52,510 nt of DNA from Myxococcales bacterium (GCA_019634415.1 JAHQVJ010000169.1:1-52510); one strand, 5' to 3'. Shown: positions 41,987-51,731, numbered from the stretch's first letter. Notes: a model not told the origin generated them from the sequence alone. Numbers and translations are program-made.

Positions 41987-43258
41987 CTACAGCTTGGCGT
42001 CTTGCAGGTTCCAGGTGATGTGCCGCGGCGGGATCGGGGCGATGACCTCGGAGGTCCAGGCGCCGTCCGCGAACTCGAACCGCCGCAGCAGGCGGAAGTC
42101 CTTCTTCTCCGAGGCAGCGTAGATCTCGAGCTTGCCGTCTCCGTCGAGGTCAGCGAGGTGGGTGGCGTGCTCGAAGCCCCCTGAGTCCTTGGTCACGAGC
42201 GACGAGGAGAAGGCCTCTCCGTCGCGATCGATCATCCACAGGCCGGTCTCCATGCCCGCGGCGACCAGCTCTGCGGCCCCGTCGTGGTCGACGTCCCCTG
42301 CCACCAAGAAGCGGCACTGCTTCTCGCCCGGTAGCTCGATCACGAGCTCCTCCCGCCAGGACTTGCCGTCGGGGATCAGACGCACGATGGCGGCCGGCGA
42401 GACCAGGGTCTTGGTGCCACCATCCGCGCTGACGTGGCCCTCCTTGGCGACGTAGAGCTCCGGCGTGCCGTCGCCGTCGAGATCCGTCACCAGGATCTCC
42501 TTGGCGTGGGACTCCTCCCACCGGATCACCTGGGTGCGGGCATAGGTACCGTCTGGCTGCACGTCGTAGCGAGCCACACCGCCCGGCTGCGAGGCCCCCG
42601 ACGCCTTGTTGCGGTCCGACGGTGTCACGTAGAACTCCATCTTTCCGTCGCCGTCGACGTCTCCCACCTCCACCTCGTGTACGAAGGTGTCGGGCGTCTT
42701 GTCGAACTCCTGGAACGTCCAGCTACCGTCTTCGTTCTCGTCGCCCACGGCCACCACACCCATGTCGTGGGTGGCGATGGCCATCTCCTCCTGGCCGTCT
42801 CCGTCGAGGTCGGCGATCTCGATATCGCGCAGGCGATCGAACTTGCCTCCGAAGGAGGTCGTCCACAGCGCCCTGCCCTGCCACTTGCCCGCGTCGTCCC
42901 GCGTCCAGTGCTTCAGGTGCGCCCCCTGCGCCCCCAAGGTGAGGAAGCCATCACGCCAGGGAAGCCCCTTGTGCCACACGTTGGACTCCGGATCCTCGAC
43001 GATCTCGGGGAACCAGCGCTCGCCGTCCGTCCGGTAGAGCACGGCCTTCGCCGGGCCCGGCTTTCCGCCCGGGAACTGCGCCTGCACCATGATCAGCGTG
43101 GGGGCGGGTCCCTCCGGAGCGCTGGGCTCGGCGACGGGAGCGGGATCGGGGGTCGGAGGCGGAGCGGTCTCTCCACACCCTCCCCAGGTCGCCGCCGTAG
43201 CGACCGACCCCAAGACTCCCACGCCCAACAGCGCAATCCAGGTTCCGCGGACAGCCAT
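41987..43258 (-). CDS. FG-GAP/VCBS repeat lipoprotein
   Basis: A 423-residue lipoprotein (lipobox WGGC, Cys28) with a Pro-rich spacer. It has at least five FG-GAP-type repeats with calcium-binding loops: DLDGDGQEE, DVDGDGKME, DLDGDGTPE, DVDHDGAAE and DLDGDGKLE. These would form a seven-blade-like propeller anchored to the envelope, as in integrin-type domains. Function unknown; such proteins often bind ligands or surfaces. The ATG at 43258 follows GGGAGGG. It is divergent from the histidine kinase gene across 76 bp. Confidence 0.85.
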   Translation of the reverse strand: MAVRGTWIALLGVGVLGSVATAATWGGCGETAPPPTPDPAPVAEPSAPEGPAPTLIMVQAQFPGGKPGPAKAVLYRTDGERWFPEIVEDPESNVWHKGLPWRDGFLTLGAQGAHLKHWTRDDAGKWQGRALWTTSFGGKFDRLRDIEIADLDGDGQEEMAIATHDMGVVAVGDENEDGSWTFQEFDKTPDTFVHEVEVGDVDGDGKMEFYVTPSDRNKASGASQPGGVARYDVQPDGTYARTQVIRWEESHAKEILVTDLDGDGTPELYVAKEGHVSADGGTKTLVSPAAIVRLIPDGKSWREELVIELPGEKQCRFLVAGDVDHDGAAELVAAGMETGLWMIDRDGEAFSSSLVTKDSGGFEHATHLADLDGDGKLEIYAASEKKDFRLLRRFEFADGAWTSEVIAPIPPRHITWNLQDAKL

Positions 43259-43334
43259 TCCACCCTCCCTTCGGGACGGTCCGTGACCTAACGTGGGGAG
43301 TGGATCCAGCGTAGGTGGGCTACGGTTGCCCCTC

Positions 43335-45362
43335 ATGGGAGACCTGCGACCCAGCTCCACTCGACGACTGCTGCCCTTCGTGGTGGGAGCCGCGTTCCTC
43401 GTGCTCGCGAGCATCGCTGCCTGGCGGATCGTCGCCCTACGAGACACCGCGCTGGAGCGAGACCGCGACCGGCTCACGACCGTCATCGAGAACGAGGTCT
43501 CCAACTGGGAGGAGGCGCTGGTCACCGACCTGCGCGAGCACCTCGACGACGTGTCTGGCGCGCCCCAGGAAGCGATCCGGATCCAGGCCAGCCTCCGTCG
43601 CACCCGTCGCTGGTTCAACAGCTTGTACGTGTGGGAGATCAACGGCGAGGATCACACCCTGCTGTTCCCCTTCGCAGCGGTGCCACAGCGACGGGACCTC
43701 ATCGGGGCGAGCGCGTGCTACCAGCGGGCCTTCGCGGTCTGGAAGGAGCTCCGCCAGCGCAACGATCCCATGCTGGTGACGGGCGTGGCGCGGGCCTTCC
43801 TCCTGGGCTGCCGGAAGGAGCACCCCCTGGTCCGGGGCGCAGCGGCCGCCGAGGCGGCCTATCAGCTCGATGCGGCGGGGCGACGCGCCGAGGCCCTGGC
43901 CGCCATCGAGACCGCGGACTTCTGGAACAGCAGCGTGTCGCTGATGGCGCTGGCACGCTCCAGCGCACGGGTGCCTCCCTTCGAAGCCGCCAACCACCGC
44001 AACTTCCGCGCCAGGCTGTTGCTGGAGCTGGATCGCCACGACGAAGCGCTGGAGGAGATGTACCGCCTCGGCCTGCAGATCGCCGACCTCGACTACCCCG
44101 ATCTCGGCGCGCCGCTCCGGACCCACATGAACGGCCTCATCGTCACCCTGGAGCAGCACGACCGTCTCAAACAGGCAGCCGAGCTGGGGGCCGCCCAGCG
44201 GCGCGCCGAGCGTCGCCTTCGCGCAGGAGGCGAAGTGTTCGGGGAGATCCTCCCGCGCAAGCCCGACCCCGACGCCTCTCCCCGGTTCATCCGCGACCAG
44301 TATGCCGACGACCCCTTCGTGCTCTTCTACGGCTGGACCGAGGGCCACGGCGTGGCGCTGCAGCTGGAGCAACAGGTACTGCTGCGCACCTTTCTCTCGC
44401 GCAGCGCCTACCGCAAGCACGTCACCATCACCGATGCCGAGGGCGCCTGGGTGGCGGGCGCCAAGCGAGGCGGCTCCTTCGTGGCCACGGTCCCCTTCTC
44501 GCTCACCCTCGATCACCTCCGGGTGGGCGTTCGCGCCAGCGCGCTGCAGCTGTCGATCCGGTCCGCGAACGAGCAGTGGATCGCCGCCATCGCCGTGATC
44601 ATGGTGTGCGCGGCGTTGGGGCTCACCGCCCTGGTGGCCTGGGCTCAGTACACCTTCCGTCAGCACGAGCTGCTCGATCGGCAGCGCGCCTTCACCACGC
44701 GGGTCACCCACGAGCTGAAGACGCCGCTCGCAGGCATCCGCATCATGGCGGAGAACCTGGAAGCAGGCGCGTTCAAGACCGACGATCAGCGGCGCGAGAT
44801 GGCCGGTCGCATCGTGGCCGAGGCAGACCGCCTGAAGGCCCGTGTCGACGAGGTGCTGAGCGTGGCCCGCGAGCGCACCATCCCCAAGCCCGAGCCCTAC
44901 GATCCGGAAGAGGCCGTGCTCGAGGCCATCGACCAGTGGGGCCCCCGCCTGGAGACCGCTGGCGTGCTCCTTCACGCGGACCTGCACCCCACCTCGGAGG
45001 TGATGGGAGACACCGCAGCCCTGCGCGACGCCGTGGGCTGCCTGCTCGACAACGCCCTGAAGTACCGCCGCGAGGAGATCGCGTCGCCCCAGGTCTGGCT
45101 GGAGCTGCAGCAGGACGGTCGGCACGTGCAGATCTCGGTGGCCGACAACGGGATGGGCGTGCCGCGCTCCATGCGGCGCTCCATCTTCCAGCGGTTCGTG
45201 CGCGTGGAGGGGCCCCACCGCGGCAAGTCGGGCGGCCACGGACTGGGCCTCACGCAGGTCAAGGAGATCGTCGACGCCCACTCCGGCACGATTCAGTGCG
45301 TCGAAGGCGAGGAAGGAGGCGCCAAGTTCATCATGCGCCTGCCGGGGCTGCGAGGAACCTGA
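43335..45362 (+). CDS. Membrane-bound sensor histidine kinase
   Basis: A 675-residue kinase. One transmembrane helix near residues 13-30 and another at about 415-438 (IAAIAVIMVCAALGLTALVAW) flank a 380-residue extracytoplasmic domain without recognised family. The HisKA part has the phosphoacceptor His459 in THELKTPLAG. The ATPase part shows LLDNALKYR (N box), VADNGMGVP (G1) and GGHGLGLTQ (G2). It should phosphorylate itself and then a response regulator, but none is encoded nearby. The ATG is at 43335. Confidence 0.9.
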   Translation: MGDLRPSSTRRLLPFVVGAAFLVLASIAAWRIVALRDTALERDRDRLTTVIENEVSNWEEALVTDLREHLDDVSGAPQEAIRIQASLRRTRRWFNSLYVWEINGEDHTLLFPFAAVPQRRDLIGASACYQRAFAVWKELRQRNDPMLVTGVARAFLLGCRKEHPLVRGAAAAEAAYQLDAAGRRAEALAAIETADFWNSSVSLMALARSSARVPPFEAANHRNFRARLLLELDRHDEALEEMYRLGLQIADLDYPDLGAPLRTHMNGLIVTLEQHDRLKQAAELGAAQRRAERRLRAGGEVFGEILPRKPDPDASPRFIRDQYADDPFVLFYGWTEGHGVALQLEQQVLLRTFLSRSAYRKHVTITDAEGAWVAGAKRGGSFVATVPFSLTLDHLRVGVRASALQLSIRSANEQWIAAIAVIMVCAALGLTALVAWAQYTFRQHELLDRQRAFTTRVTHELKTPLAGIRIMAENLEAGAFKTDDQRREMAGRIVAEADRLKARVDEVLSVARERTIPKPEPYDPEEAVLEAIDQWGPRLETAGVLLHADLHPTSEVMGDTAALRDAVGCLLDNALKYRREEIASPQVWLELQQDGRHVQISVADNGMGVPRSMRRSIFQRFVRVEGPHRGKSGGHGLGLTQVKEIVDAHSGTIQCVEGEEGGAKFIMRLPGLRGT

Positions 45363-45407
45363 CGTTCGGCTATCCTGCGGCCTGACGGCAGCAGGTGGAG
45401 GGTGCCC

Positions 45408-47072
45408 GTGCGTCTTTGGAGCTTCCTTGCCTTGGCCGCCTGCGCGGGAGGCGTTCCCCCCGTCGACGTGGTGGACCCGGAGACCGGCGACACCGGCACC
45501 ACGCGGACCTTCGACCGTCCCGAGAGCGCCAGCATCGTGGTGGAGCTGACGGCTCCATGGGTGGACGGAGGGCCCAGCACCTTCATGGGCGCCTTCTTCT
45601 TGACCCAGCCGCCCCCCGTGGCGAACCTCGCTCAGTGTGTGGGCGCTGTCGATCCGGTCTGCATCGAGCAGTGGCCCGAGGCCCCCGGCAAGCCCGTGAG
45701 CGTGCTGCCGGGCAACCCGAAGGTCGCAGCGGGGCTGGCCACCCTCAACGCCGGACGCGTGGTGGAGGTGGGCCCGTGGACGGCGAACCGCATCGACAAC
45801 GGCGGTCAGCTCTTCTACTTCCTGCAGCAGGACAGCCTCGTCTCTCCCCCCTTGGGTGCCCAGCTCAACGTGCGCGTCGACGGCAGCGACGCCTGGCCTC
45901 CCAGCAACTGGCCCGAGGCCATCCAGAGCCCCACCCCGATGGTGGTGCTCTCTCACGACCCCGCCGTGGAGACCCCCCTCTACGACAGCGACCCCATCCA
46001 GCTCCGCTGGCTGCCGGGTGACGTGGGCGAGGTGCACCTGATCACCAGCACCCCCCAGGGCATCCAGCTCGAGCAGCTCGTGGACGACGGGGCCCACGAC
46101 GTCGACCTCACGAAGATGGGCCTCGACGAGGGATCCCGGATCGATCTGCGGCTGGGTCGATGGTCTCGCTCCGAGCTGGACGTCGCGGGCCGCTCCGTAG
46201 ACGTCTCCATCCAGGGCAACCAGCGCATTCGCGGTGTGTGGAACGTGATCGGCCCCCGCGACGACCTCACCGACGACCTATCGGACACCTGCGCCGAGGC
46301 CGAGGCGGCCGACCCGCTCGGTCCGGGCTTCTACGAGGGCAACTTCACGGGCTTCGCGAACGACCTGAACCCAGGCACCGCGGGCTGCACCGACTTCGCC
46401 GCCGTCGCCGCCGACGCCATCCTGCCCTTCGAGGTGCTGCCCGAGCAGGAGCTAGTGGCCACGTACACCCTGCTGCAGAACAACGCCTCCGTCTACCTGG
46501 TGACCGACTGCAACGACGTGCTCAGTTGCGTTGCTGGCGCCGACGAGTCGTCGGGCATCAACGCAGCAGGCACGGAGCGACTCGCGTGGCGCAACGACGG
46601 CGTCGAGCCACAGCGGGTCTACCTGGTGCTCGACGGATTCGACACAGTCACCCATGGATTCCGTCTAGAGGTGGATCTGACCACCCTGGGGGGAGATGCG
46701 CTCGTCAACGACTGCGCCGACGCCATCGCCCAGGGCCCCGCCGAGTCCGGCTTGTACGACGGAACCCTCATCGATCACATCAACCTCATCCCCACCTACA
46801 AGACCTGCGGCTCCATCGACCAGCTGGGTGGCGAGGGCATGATCGAGATCTTCCTCGAGTCCGGCAGGAGGCTCACGGCCACGGCCGAGACCCCCGGGGG
46901 CACGCCCGTGCTCCACCTGCTCAGCAACTGCAGCATCGCGGACAGCTGCTTCGCCTCTGCCGTGAAGCAGCTCGAATACTCCAATTCCAGTCCCTTCGAC
47001 CAGACCTTCTACCTAGTGCTCGACTCTGGGACAGGGATCGGCGAATATACGCTCCAAATCGAAATCGACTGA
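45408..47072 (+). CDS. Lipoprotein with PPC-like domains, tandem family member 1
   Basis: A 554-residue protein starting MRLWSFLALAACAGG, lipobox Cys at 12, with a Thr/Asp/Gly spacer. The first half has no recognised family. The second half has two PPC-like beta domains (DTCAEAEAADPLGPGFYEGNF to VDLTTL; NDCADAIAQGPAESGLYDG to LQIEID), each with the LVLDG/LVLDS strand and paired Cys (LLSNC). The GTG at 45408 is preferred over 45402 for its GGAGG spacing. It is the most diverged of four tandem relatives. Confidence 0.8.
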   Translation: MRLWSFLALAACAGGVPPVDVVDPETGDTGTTRTFDRPESASIVVELTAPWVDGGPSTFMGAFFLTQPPPVANLAQCVGAVDPVCIEQWPEAPGKPVSVLPGNPKVAAGLATLNAGRVVEVGPWTANRIDNGGQLFYFLQQDSLVSPPLGAQLNVRVDGSDAWPPSNWPEAIQSPTPMVVLSHDPAVETPLYDSDPIQLRWLPGDVGEVHLITSTPQGIQLEQLVDDGAHDVDLTKMGLDEGSRIDLRLGRWSRSELDVAGRSVDVSIQGNQRIRGVWNVIGPRDDLTDDLSDTCAEAEAADPLGPGFYEGNFTGFANDLNPGTAGCTDFAAVAADAILPFEVLPEQELVATYTLLQNNASVYLVTDCNDVLSCVAGADESSGINAAGTERLAWRNDGVEPQRVYLVLDGFDTVTHGFRLEVDLTTLGGDALVNDCADAIAQGPAESGLYDGTLIDHINLIPTYKTCGSIDQLGGEGMIEIFLESGRRLTATAETPGGTPVLHLLSNCSIADSCFASAVKQLEYSNSSPFDQTFYLVLDSGTGIGEYTLQIEID

Positions 47073-47121
47073 AGCATCCGAGCCCGAGCGGGCATACGGA
47101 GCAAATCCAACAGAGGGCCAC

Positions 47122-48840
47122 ATGCGCACGATGATCCCCCTAGTCGCGATGGCGACGCTCATTGGGTGTTCCAATGGCGGAACGACCCCCACCGAGACGG
47201 AGCCTCAGGTTCCCGTGCCGGGTCCCGAGATCGTCGACACGGCAGACTGGCCCCCCGGCGACCTCGGCGGCCTGTACTACGACTACCGGCCGAAGACCGG
47301 GAAGGCCGCACTGTACGGCGTCTTCCTCGAGAGTTCCCCGGCGAGCTTCTTCAACCTCGCGAAGTGTGCGGTCGAGGGCCCTCCCTGCCTCACCACCCTG
47401 CCCGAGACCGAGGACGAGTTCGAGGACATCGACACCAGCCGCGAGATCGACACCGAGCTGGTGAACTCGCGCTTCCTCGGCTGGGAGATCGAGTTCGCTG
47501 GCTTCGTGCTTCCCTTCAAGCAGGATGCCGACACGGGCTTCGGCTACTACTACCGCGACATCACCGGTGAGCCCCAGCCCGAGGGTTGGCTCGGCGCCAA
47601 GTGGGGCGGCCAGTGGGAAGACTACGAGAACGACCAGGAGCTGTTCACCGGGCCTCCCGTCGAGCTCATCAACCCGCGTGCGGGTCGTCACATCCGCTTC
47701 CACAATGGCCAGATGGTGCCCTTCGAGTGGGTGCCCATCGGTGACGGTGAGATCACCCTCAACGTCAACTCCGACTTCGGCCTGGAGCGGATGTACACCC
47801 TCGAAGACGACGGCTACTTCGAGCTCGACGTCGACGATCTGGGCATCGCCAACAACGTGGAGGAGCTCTCCTTCACGTTCATCCGCTGGTACCGGGTTCA
47901 GCAGGAGCGCTTCGGCCACGTGATCGAGTACGTGGCGTCGTCGGATGCCACCTTCACCGCCGAGTACTTCAACATCGGCAACCGCGACAACCTGCCCGCC
48001 TCGGACCGCTGCAGCACCGCGCAGGGCTCCACCCCGCTTCAGAGCGGCATGTGGTGGGGCGACCTCGGCGACTACGACGCCAGCCTCGACTCCAGCGATG
48101 CCTTCTGCCTCGGCGGCGGCTGCGCGGGCGGCTTCGACGGCATCTACAAGGTCGAGGTGGACCCGAAGCACCTGCTCCAGGTCGACTACAACACCTACGA
48201 CGACTCCGCCTCGGTCTACCTGCTGTCGGACTGTGAGGACGAGCTGAGCTGCTTCGTCGGCGCCGACTTCGACCCCGACATCGATGCCCACGAGTTCCTC
48301 AACTACTTCAACCCCACCGACGTGATGCGGCGCTTCTACCTGGTGGTGGACTCCTCGGGCGACAACTGCGGCGGCTTCGGTGATCCCACGCCAGTGGACA
48401 CCTACTACACCCTCGACGTCACCCTCGACCCGCTCTTCCCGCCCGACATGTACGACACCTGTGCAGAGGCAGAGAAGGCCTACTCGATTCCGCCAGGCAA
48501 CTACTACGCAGAGTTCGTTGCCTACACGAACACGCTGAACCCCGGCGCCGGTGGCTGCACGCAGTCCAGCCTGCCCGGAAACGAGGCGATGACGCCGCTC
48601 GAGCTGCAGCCCAACCAGACCGTCACCATCAACGTGCGTATGCCCGGTGGCGACCCCGGCATCTACCTGCTGTACGACTGCGGCAACGAGTTCAGCTGCC
48701 CCACCGGCCGTGACGCCTCGCTGGATGACAACGAGATCATGTCCTACACCAACCAGGGCGTGAGCACCGAGCGGCTCTACATCGTGGTGGACTCCAAGGA
48801 CGGCATGCAGCCGTACTTCATGAGCGTGAACGTCTTCTGA
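47122..48840 (+). CDS. Lipoprotein with PPC-like domains, tandem family member 2
   Basis: A 572-residue protein; lipobox Cys16 (TLIGC), Thr/Glu/Pro spacer. Residues about 45-285 form a Trp/Tyr-rich beta region (LGWEIEFAGFVLPF, WGGQWEDYENDQEL, HNGQMVPFEWVP) shared with member 3. Two PPC-like domains follow, from RCSTAQGS and from DTCAEAEKAYSIPPGNYYA. The last 130 residues are nearly the same as in member 3 (YTNTLNPGAGGCTQSSL, MPGGDPGIYLLYDC, RLYIVVDSK). Probably anchored in the outer membrane. Ends before a terminator-like hairpin. Confidence 0.82.
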   Translation: MRTMIPLVAMATLIGCSNGGTTPTETEPQVPVPGPEIVDTADWPPGDLGGLYYDYRPKTGKAALYGVFLESSPASFFNLAKCAVEGPPCLTTLPETEDEFEDIDTSREIDTELVNSRFLGWEIEFAGFVLPFKQDADTGFGYYYRDITGEPQPEGWLGAKWGGQWEDYENDQELFTGPPVELINPRAGRHIRFHNGQMVPFEWVPIGDGEITLNVNSDFGLERMYTLEDDGYFELDVDDLGIANNVEELSFTFIRWYRVQQERFGHVIEYVASSDATFTAEYFNIGNRDNLPASDRCSTAQGSTPLQSGMWWGDLGDYDASLDSSDAFCLGGGCAGGFDGIYKVEVDPKHLLQVDYNTYDDSASVYLLSDCEDELSCFVGADFDPDIDAHEFLNYFNPTDVMRRFYLVVDSSGDNCGGFGDPTPVDTYYTLDVTLDPLFPPDMYDTCAEAEKAYSIPPGNYYAEFVAYTNTLNPGAGGCTQSSLPGNEAMTPLELQPNQTVTINVRMPGGDPGIYLLYDCGNEFSCPTGRDASLDDNEIMSYTNQGVSTERLYIVVDSKDGMQPYFMSVNVF

Positions 48841-48860
48841 CGTTGCTGCGTGCAGTCGAG

Positions 48861-48888
48861 GCCCCGTCGGTGGAGACACCGGCGGGGC
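48861..48888 (+). terminator. Rho-independent-like terminator
   Basis: GCCCCGTCGGTG (48861-48872) and CACCGGCGGGGC (48877-48888) pair over 12 positions (one T-G) around GAGA, followed by TTCGTG. It lies 21 bases after the stop of lipoprotein member 2 and before member 3; the U-tract is poor. Confidence 0.65.
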
Positions 48889-48968
48889 TTCGTGCATTGT
48901 GACCCCTCCATCCCAGTGACGCAGCGAAGGTCCCACGGGCATCACCAGTGACCGCCCCAGGGGGATCC

Positions 48969-50642
48969 ATGCGCTCGATTTGCTCGTTGTTGTTCTTCGT
49001 CGGCTGCTCCGACGGCTCCATGTCGACCCCCGACCCCGGCGAGCCCGGCGTGCCCACCGACGGGCCACAGACCACCGACACCGGCTGGAACCCCGGCGAC
49101 ATCGCCAACTTCTACTACGACTACCGACCCGCCACCGGCTCGGCCAACCTCTACGCCGTGGCGGCCGAGAGCGCCCCTCGCTTCCTCAACATGGCCAAGT
49201 GTGCACGGGGAGACGCGCCGTGCCTTCCCGACGTGCCACAGATCGAAGACGAGTGTGGTCCTGTCGCCACCAACCTGGAGGTGGACCAAGAGCGGCTCAA
49301 CACCCGCTTCCTGGGCTGGGAGATCGAGTTCGCTGGCTACACCCTTCCCTTCCAGCAAGACCCCATCACCGGCTTCGGGTACTACCACCGAGACATCTCG
49401 GGCCTTGAGCAGCCAGTGGGGAGCCTGAACGTCGAGTGGGGCGGGCAGTGGCCTGACTACCAAGGCGATCAGGAGCTCACGGTGGGGCAACCCATGGAGC
49501 TGGTGGGCCCACGGCCCGGGGGGCACATCACCTTCCACAATGGGCAGCTCGTCCCCTTCGAGTGGGTGCCCACCGGCGGAGTGGTCACGCTCAACATCAG
49601 CACGTCGTCGGGAATCGAGCTCATGTGTCGTCTGGAAGACGACGGCTTCTTCGAGCTTCAGGCAGACGATCTCGGGATCGCGGCCCAGACCGAGGAGGTC
49701 ACCTTCGCGATGACCCGCTGGACCCACCGCCAGCGGATCCGGTTCGGGCACGTCGTGGACTACGTGGCTTCCTCGGACATCCGGTTCACTGGTGAGTACT
49801 TCGACATCGGCAACCGGGATCATCTGCCCGCCGCGGACCGCTGCAGCGCAGCTCAGGGCATGCCACCCTTGCAGTCCGGTCGCTGGTGGGGCGATCTGGG
49901 CGACTACGACTCCGATCTGAACCCCTTCCGTAGCGGGTGTCTCGGCGGTGGATTCGCTGCGGGCTTCGATGCACTCCACCTCGTGGAGATCCCGCCCAAG
50001 CACCTGATGCAGGTGGCCTACAACACCTACGACGACTCCGCTGCGGTGTACCTGCTGTCGGACTGCAGCGACGACGGCAGCTGCTTCCTCGGAGCAGACG
50101 TCGATCCGGCCGTCAACGTCACCGAGTTCATCAACACCTTCAACACGTCCGACGAGACCCGCCGCTTCACGCTGGTGGTGGACTCGTCCCAGCAGGTCGA
50201 CACCTACTACACCCTCGACGTCGACATCGATCCGTTGCTCGAGCCCGATCTGTACGACACGTGCGGCGACGCCGCGAAGGCCCCCGCCATCGGCATCGGC
50301 AACTACTACACCGACTTCACGGCATACACGAACACGCTGAATCCCGGCGTGGGAGGGTGCACCCAGTCCAGCCTGTCGGGCAACGAGGCGATGGTGCCGG
50401 TGGAGCTGGGCAGCAAAGAGACCGTCACGCTGAACGTGCGGATGCCGGGTGGGGATCCGGGCATCTACCTGCTGTACGACTGCGACAACGAGTTCAGCTG
50501 CCCCACGGGCCGCGACGACTCGCTGGGCGACTCGGAGACGCTGTCCTACACGAACACCGGCAAGAGCCCAGAGAGGCTCTACATCGTGGTGGACTCGAAG
50601 TCCGACCTGCTGCCGTTCTTCCTGAGCGTGAACATCTTCTGA
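48969..50642 (+). CDS. Lipoprotein with PPC-like domains, tandem family member 3
   Basis: A 557-residue close relative of member 2 with the same layout: short lipobox signal MRSICSLLFFVGC (Cys13), spacer TPDPGEPGVPTDGPQTTDTG, the Trp/Tyr-rich beta region (LGWEIEFAGYTLPF, WGGQWPDYQGDQEL) and two PPC-like domains. Long stretches are near-identical even at DNA level near the 3' end, which points to a recent duplication. The ATG at 48969 follows GGGGG by five bases; an in-frame upstream ATG lacks signal character. The stop overlaps member 4 (TGATG). Confidence 0.82.
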   Translation: MRSICSLLFFVGCSDGSMSTPDPGEPGVPTDGPQTTDTGWNPGDIANFYYDYRPATGSANLYAVAAESAPRFLNMAKCARGDAPCLPDVPQIEDECGPVATNLEVDQERLNTRFLGWEIEFAGYTLPFQQDPITGFGYYHRDISGLEQPVGSLNVEWGGQWPDYQGDQELTVGQPMELVGPRPGGHITFHNGQLVPFEWVPTGGVVTLNISTSSGIELMCRLEDDGFFELQADDLGIAAQTEEVTFAMTRWTHRQRIRFGHVVDYVASSDIRFTGEYFDIGNRDHLPAADRCSAAQGMPPLQSGRWWGDLGDYDSDLNPFRSGCLGGGFAAGFDALHLVEIPPKHLMQVAYNTYDDSAAVYLLSDCSDDGSCFLGADVDPAVNVTEFINTFNTSDETRRFTLVVDSSQQVDTYYTLDVDIDPLLEPDLYDTCGDAAKAPAIGIGNYYTDFTAYTNTLNPGVGGCTQSSLSGNEAMVPVELGSKETVTLNVRMPGGDPGIYLLYDCDNEFSCPTGRDDSLGDSETLSYTNTGKSPERLYIVVDSKSDLLPFFLSVNIF

Positions 50643-51091
50643 TGCGGTGGCTCGCAATTACGACGACGCTCGGGTGCACAGGTGCGGAGCCAGAGCTTCC
50701 ACTCCCACCCTACGACGACTGCGACGAGGCCTCGGCCGCGAAGGCGCTCCCGCCGGGCAGCTACTCCTTCGACTCCGCGGGGTTGTCGAGCCTGCTGAAC
50801 CCAGGTCTCGAGGGGTGCGCCCGATCCGATCTCGCCGGCCCCGACGCCCTGTTTCCGGTGGAGCTGAGCGGGAACGGCACGCTGCTGGTCAACCTGGACA
50901 TGCCGGGAGGAAACCCGGCCGTGTACCTTCTGCGGGATTGCGCCAGCGACTGCGTGCTGGGCTTCCACGCGCCCGCCGAGTCCCTCGTGCTGTCGTACTC
51001 GAATCAACGGCCAGAGCCCGAGCGCCTGTACATCGTGGTCGACACCGCAGACGAGCTGCTGCCCTTCATGATGAGCTTGAGTCTCTTCTGA
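50642..51091 (+). CDS. Short lipoprotein with one PPC-like domain, tandem family member 4
   Basis: A 149-residue protein starting MRWLAITTTLGCTGAEP, lipobox Cys12. The rest is a single PPC-like domain: DDCDEASAAKALPPGSYSFD, LLNPGLEGCARSDL, LDMPGGNPAVYLLRDC and RLYIVVDTAD, aligning with the last domain of members 2 and 3. It may be a truncated duplicate that kept its own signal, translated by coupling with member 3. Confidence 0.78.
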   Translation: MRWLAITTTLGCTGAEPELPLPPYDDCDEASAAKALPPGSYSFDSAGLSSLLNPGLEGCARSDLAGPDALFPVELSGNGTLLVNLDMPGGNPAVYLLRDCASDCVLGFHAPAESLVLSYSNQRPEPERLYIVVDTADELLPFMMSLSLF

Positions 51092-51098
51092 CGGGCGG

Positions 51099-51731
51099 TC
51101 AGCCCCCGACGAGTTGCTGGGTGGTGCGCTGCCGCCGGACCGTGCGCGACAGCTCCGCCACCAGGATCGCCTCGAACGCGGTGTGCGCCTGCTCGAGCAC
51201 GTCGTTGACCACCAGATAGTCGAAGTCCGCGCAGCCGCGCAGCTGCTCGTCCGCCAGCTCCATGCGGCGCGCGATGGTGGCCACATCGTCGGTGCCACGG
51301 GCCTCGAGCCGCTGCCGGAGCACGTCGCGGGATGGAGGCGCGATGAAGACGTGCACAGCCTCCGGCAGCCGCTCGCGCACCTGGGCGGCCCCCTGCACGT
51401 CGATGTCCAGTAGCAGCGAGCTCCCCGCCTCGATGCCCCGCTCGATGGGGTCGCGCAGCGTGCCGTAGCGGTGGTCGTAGACGGTGGCGTGCTCCAGGAA
51501 GGCGCCCTCGTCGACCCAGCGTGCAAAGCGAGCGTCGTCGACGAAGCGATAGTGGGTGCCATCCACCTCGCCGGGGCGAGGAGCCCGGGTCGTGGCCGAC
51601 ACACTGAAGCGCAGGTTGGGCAGCTTCGCCAAGGCTGCTGACACCAACGTGCTCTTTCCCACCCCGCTGGGGCCCGCCACCACGAACAGAGCACCCCGAT
51701 CCGGTCGAACCCAGTTCAGCTCCACCCTCAC
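51099..51731 (-). CDS. gmk: Guanylate kinase
   Basis: A 210-residue guanylate kinase that makes GDP from GMP and ATP. The P-loop GPSGVGKST is at 20-28. SVSATTRAPRPGEVDGTHYRFV is the GMP-binding segment, and LLLDIDVQGAAQVRERLPEAVHVFI the core strand. It has the usual length, with a GTG start at 51731. The yicC stop overlaps this start (GTGA), the common bacterial yicC-gmk order. It ends eight bases from the convergent lipoprotein gene. Confidence 0.96.
   Translation of the reverse strand: MRVELNWVRPDRGALFVVAGPSGVGKSTLVSAALAKLPNLRFSVSATTRAPRPGEVDGTHYRFVDDARFARWVDEGAFLEHATVYDHRYGTLRDPIERGIEAGSSLLLDIDVQGAAQVRERLPEAVHVFIAPPSRDVLRQRLEARGTDDVATIARRMELADEQLRGCADFDYLVVNDVLEQAHTAFEAILVAELSRTVRRQRTTQQLVGG

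Noticed and set aside
43437..46097. Very long minus-strand open frame opposite the histidine kinase and first PPC lipoprotein
   Set aside because: The plus-strand products have clear kinase motifs and signals; the minus frame is His/Gly/Leu-rich shadow sequence typical of GC-rich antisense frames.
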